From positions 1 through 17,388 of the forward strand of contig VGAU01000007.1 in assembly GCA_016870675.1 (NCBI GenBank): a stretch of 17,388 nt of DNA, given 5' to 3'. The notes beneath the pieces are model-generated. The model was not told where the DNA came from and did no database searches. It was given only the letters and a program-made list of their open reading frames with translations. This document shows, piece by piece, positions 16,183-17,388 of the stretch. The number at the start of each line of letters is the position of its first letter. Positions within the stretch are counted from its first letter, which is position 1. The DNA is from Actinomycetota bacterium (lineage in GTDB: Bacteria > Actinomycetota > Humimicrobiia > Humimicrobiales > Humimicrobiaceae). The translations under genes and the position numbers were made by a program.

Positions 16183-16989
16183 TTACCTCCCTGGCGCGGA
16201 GACCCCAGACTGATTAAAATAAAAATGTGCCCTATCAACTACATCTTTGATTATTTTATCATAATTTAAAATAGATTTAGCTTCTTTAAATGATTTTATT
16301 AAAAAAATCCAGAATTCAATATTACCCTTCGCGCCCTTTATTTTTGAAAAAGTAAAACTTTTTATTTCAACCGGAAATTTTTTAATAAATTCTGTTACCT
16401 CCAATAATACCTTATAGTGAAGTTTTCTATTTCTAATTATACCTTTGCTTTCAACCTCATCTTTTTTTAATTCAAATTGTGGTTTTACCAGCAGTAGTAT
16501 TTCACCATTTTTAGCTGTCAGTTCTAAAATTTTTCTAAAAATTTTTTTAATTGAAATAAAAGAAACATCTATAACTGTAAAATCTGCAGCGAATGGAAGC
16601 TTACCAATGTCAAGATGCCTGATATTTGTCCGTTCAAAGACAACTACCCGTGGTGAATTCCTTATCTCCCAGGACAGCTGACCATACCCGACATCAATAT
16701 CAATTATTTTTTCCACTCCATTCTTTAACAGAAAATCAGTAAATCCTCCTGTTGATGATCCTATATCTACAGCTTTTTTACCGGCAGCGCTAAGCCCTAA
16801 ATCATGAAATACTCCCTCTAATTTTAAACCACCTCTAGAAACATAAGGAGTTTTTGAAATTATCTCTATCTCTGAATTTGAATCTACAAGGGTTCCTGGT
16901 TTTTCAATTACTCTTCCTTTAACCTTTACTTTACCCTCAAGTATTAATGCATGAGCGGTTTTCTCTTTATCAGCCAATTTTCTTTCCAA
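16183..16989 (-). CDS. tlyA: TlyA family rRNA (cytidine-2'-O)-methyltransferase
   Basis: SAM-dependent 2'-O-methyltransferase of the TlyA/HlyA group, which modifies cytidines in rRNA. 268 residues from the TTG at 16989. N-terminal S4 RNA-binding domain (1-45), then a Rossmann methyltransferase: VSRGGLKLE with K56, SAM loop AVDIGSSTGGFTDF at 73-86, FERTNIRHL at 118-126, D141 in VIDVSFIS, and K169 in LLVKPQFE. K56, D141 and K169 match the expected catalytic set. Odd: the S4 homology clearly continues upstream of the TTG (KKKITVLLLERKLA), but no ATG, GTG or TTG exists upstream in frame before a stop, so the true start may be a rare ATT (17026-17028) or ATA codon. The stop is 1 nt before nadK. 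Confidence 0.93.
   Translation of the reverse strand: MERKLADKEKTAHALILEGKVKVKGRVIEKPGTLVDSNSEIEIISKTPYVSRGGLKLEGVFHDLGLSAAGKKAVDIGSSTGGFTDFLLKNGVEKIIDIDVGYGQLSWEIRNSPRVVVFERTNIRHLDIGKLPFAADFTVIDVSFISIKKIFRKILELTAKNGEILLLVKPQFELKKDEVESKGIIRNRKLHYKVLLEVTEFIKKFPVEIKSFTFSKIKGAKGNIEFWIFLIKSFKEAKSILNYDKIIKDVVDRAHFYFNQSGVSAPGR
16186..16191 (-). promoter_or_regulatory. Shine-Dalgarno site deciding the nadK start
   Basis: GGGAGG on the minus strand, 4 nt before the ATG at 16181 and overlapping the last codons of tlyA. It selects the 289-residue NAD kinase over an upstream in-frame ATG at 16238. Confidence 0.8.
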
Positions 16990-17033
16990 AAGTAGGACAG
17001 TTATTTTCTTCTTATTATTTTCTTTAATATCTA

Positions 17034-17388
17034 TTACGCCTTTCTTACCAATAAAAAATTTGCTATGTTAACCAGCCACTCATAGTCTATATCCATGCTT
17101 TTAATTATGGCAATAGCTTTATCAATCTTGTCTCTGGCAATTTCTTTTGATCTTGAAATCCCCCATATATTCGGAAAAGTATTTATACGGTTATCTGATG
17201 TTACATCTAAAATATCATCAGTTATTTGAAAAGCGAGACCTAAATTTTCAGAATATTCTGTAAATTTTTTAAGATAATCACTGCTGACCCCGCATAAAAT
17301 AGCCGCACATCTAACGGAAGCAGTTATCATTTTTCCTGTTTTATTCCGATGTATATATTCTAATTTTTTTTGCTGATCTTCTTACCAG
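17034..17388 (-). CDS. ispA: Polyprenyl (farnesyl/geranylgeranyl) diphosphate synthase, C-terminal part, frame broken near the edge
   Basis: Trans-isoprenyl diphosphate synthase family, chain elongation in isoprenoid synthesis. Only the C-terminal part is in the window. Seen: LEYIHRNKTGKMI (KTG motif), then SVRCAAILCG, second Asp-rich motif FQITDDILD, then TFPNIWGISRSKEIA. In the reading frame of this homology there is a TAA at 17382-17384, only a few codons before the KTG region, where homologs continue. An A8 run (minus strand, 17364-17371) lies between; removing one A would join the frame to the open frame running to the edge. So this is either a pseudogene, an indel or sequencing error, or a slippage site. 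The loop after DDILD is also short: the usual GK..GSD....K segment before TYP is missing. In-frame ATG at 17330 would give only 98 residues, not a functional enzyme. Confidence 0.8.

Noticed and set aside
16182..16238. Longer NAD kinase starting at 16238
   Set aside because: The extra 19 residues lie inside tlyA and are not family-like, whereas the inner ATG has a strong GGGAGG and matches the family N-terminus.
1..17388. Mobile elements, CRISPR arrays, tRNA or rRNA genes
   Set aside because: None was recognised. The only recombinase is a housekeeping XerD, and no repeat array or structural-RNA signature was seen in the short gaps.

Overview
This window is AT-rich bacterial chromosome (about one-third G+C by eye) with every recognisable gene on the minus strand. 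It reads from a polyprenyl synthetase fragment at the right edge to a transketolase cut by the left edge. No phage, transposon, CRISPR array, rRNA or tRNA gene was seen, and no intergenic gap reaches 300 bases. The content is mostly housekeeping. I found no defence or mobile system, and I do not claim an undescribed one.

The organism looks like an anaerobe related to, or sharing gene order with, Clostridia-type Firmicutes. It could also be a low-GC candidate lineage such as Atribacterota; no marker here settles this. The order tlyA-nadK-recN ... NUDIX-xerD ... M50-trpS-scpA-scpB resembles the arrangement I recall from Clostridia, but argR and the sporulation genes often interleaved there (spoIVB, spo0A, spoIIM) are absent. 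TTG starts are frequent (scpA, xerD, pyrG, probably tlyA). The TrpRS carries a Thermotoga-type iron-sulfur cysteine motif.

Layout in transcription order (right to left). (1) 17388-8475: polyprenyl synthetase remnant, tlyA, nadK, recN, pyrG, a DUF1461-type membrane protein, a PepT-like M20 peptidase, an ADP-ribose pyrophosphatase and xerD. These are tightly packed, with overlaps at recN/pyrG (11 nt) and NUDIX/xerD (23 nt) and a 1-nt gap at tlyA/nadK. (2) 8333-5241: M50 site-2 protease, trpS, scpA, scpB, preceded by a candidate promoter and a dyad and closed by a hairpin with a T7 run. (3) 5150-2709: a large lipoprotein made of a seven-repeat LVIVD propeller, a PKD domain and a transglutaminase-like domain, ending at a weak terminator. 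(4) 2502-1111: a cation diffusion facilitator with three tandem cytoplasmic domains, behind a good sigma-70-type promoter. (5) 922-1: transketolase with its own probable promoter.

The genes support isoprenoid synthesis, rRNA modification, NADP and CTP supply, DNA repair, chromosome dimer resolution and condensin-based segregation, translation, peptide turnover, metal export and the pentose phosphate pathway. The points most worth a second look are the broken polyprenyl synthetase frame at the right edge, the missing conventional start of tlyA, a Gly-to-Tyr change in the CTP synthase PGGFG motif, the Fe-S motif in TrpRS, the CDF architecture and metal-site residues, and the propeller-transglutaminase lipoprotein.
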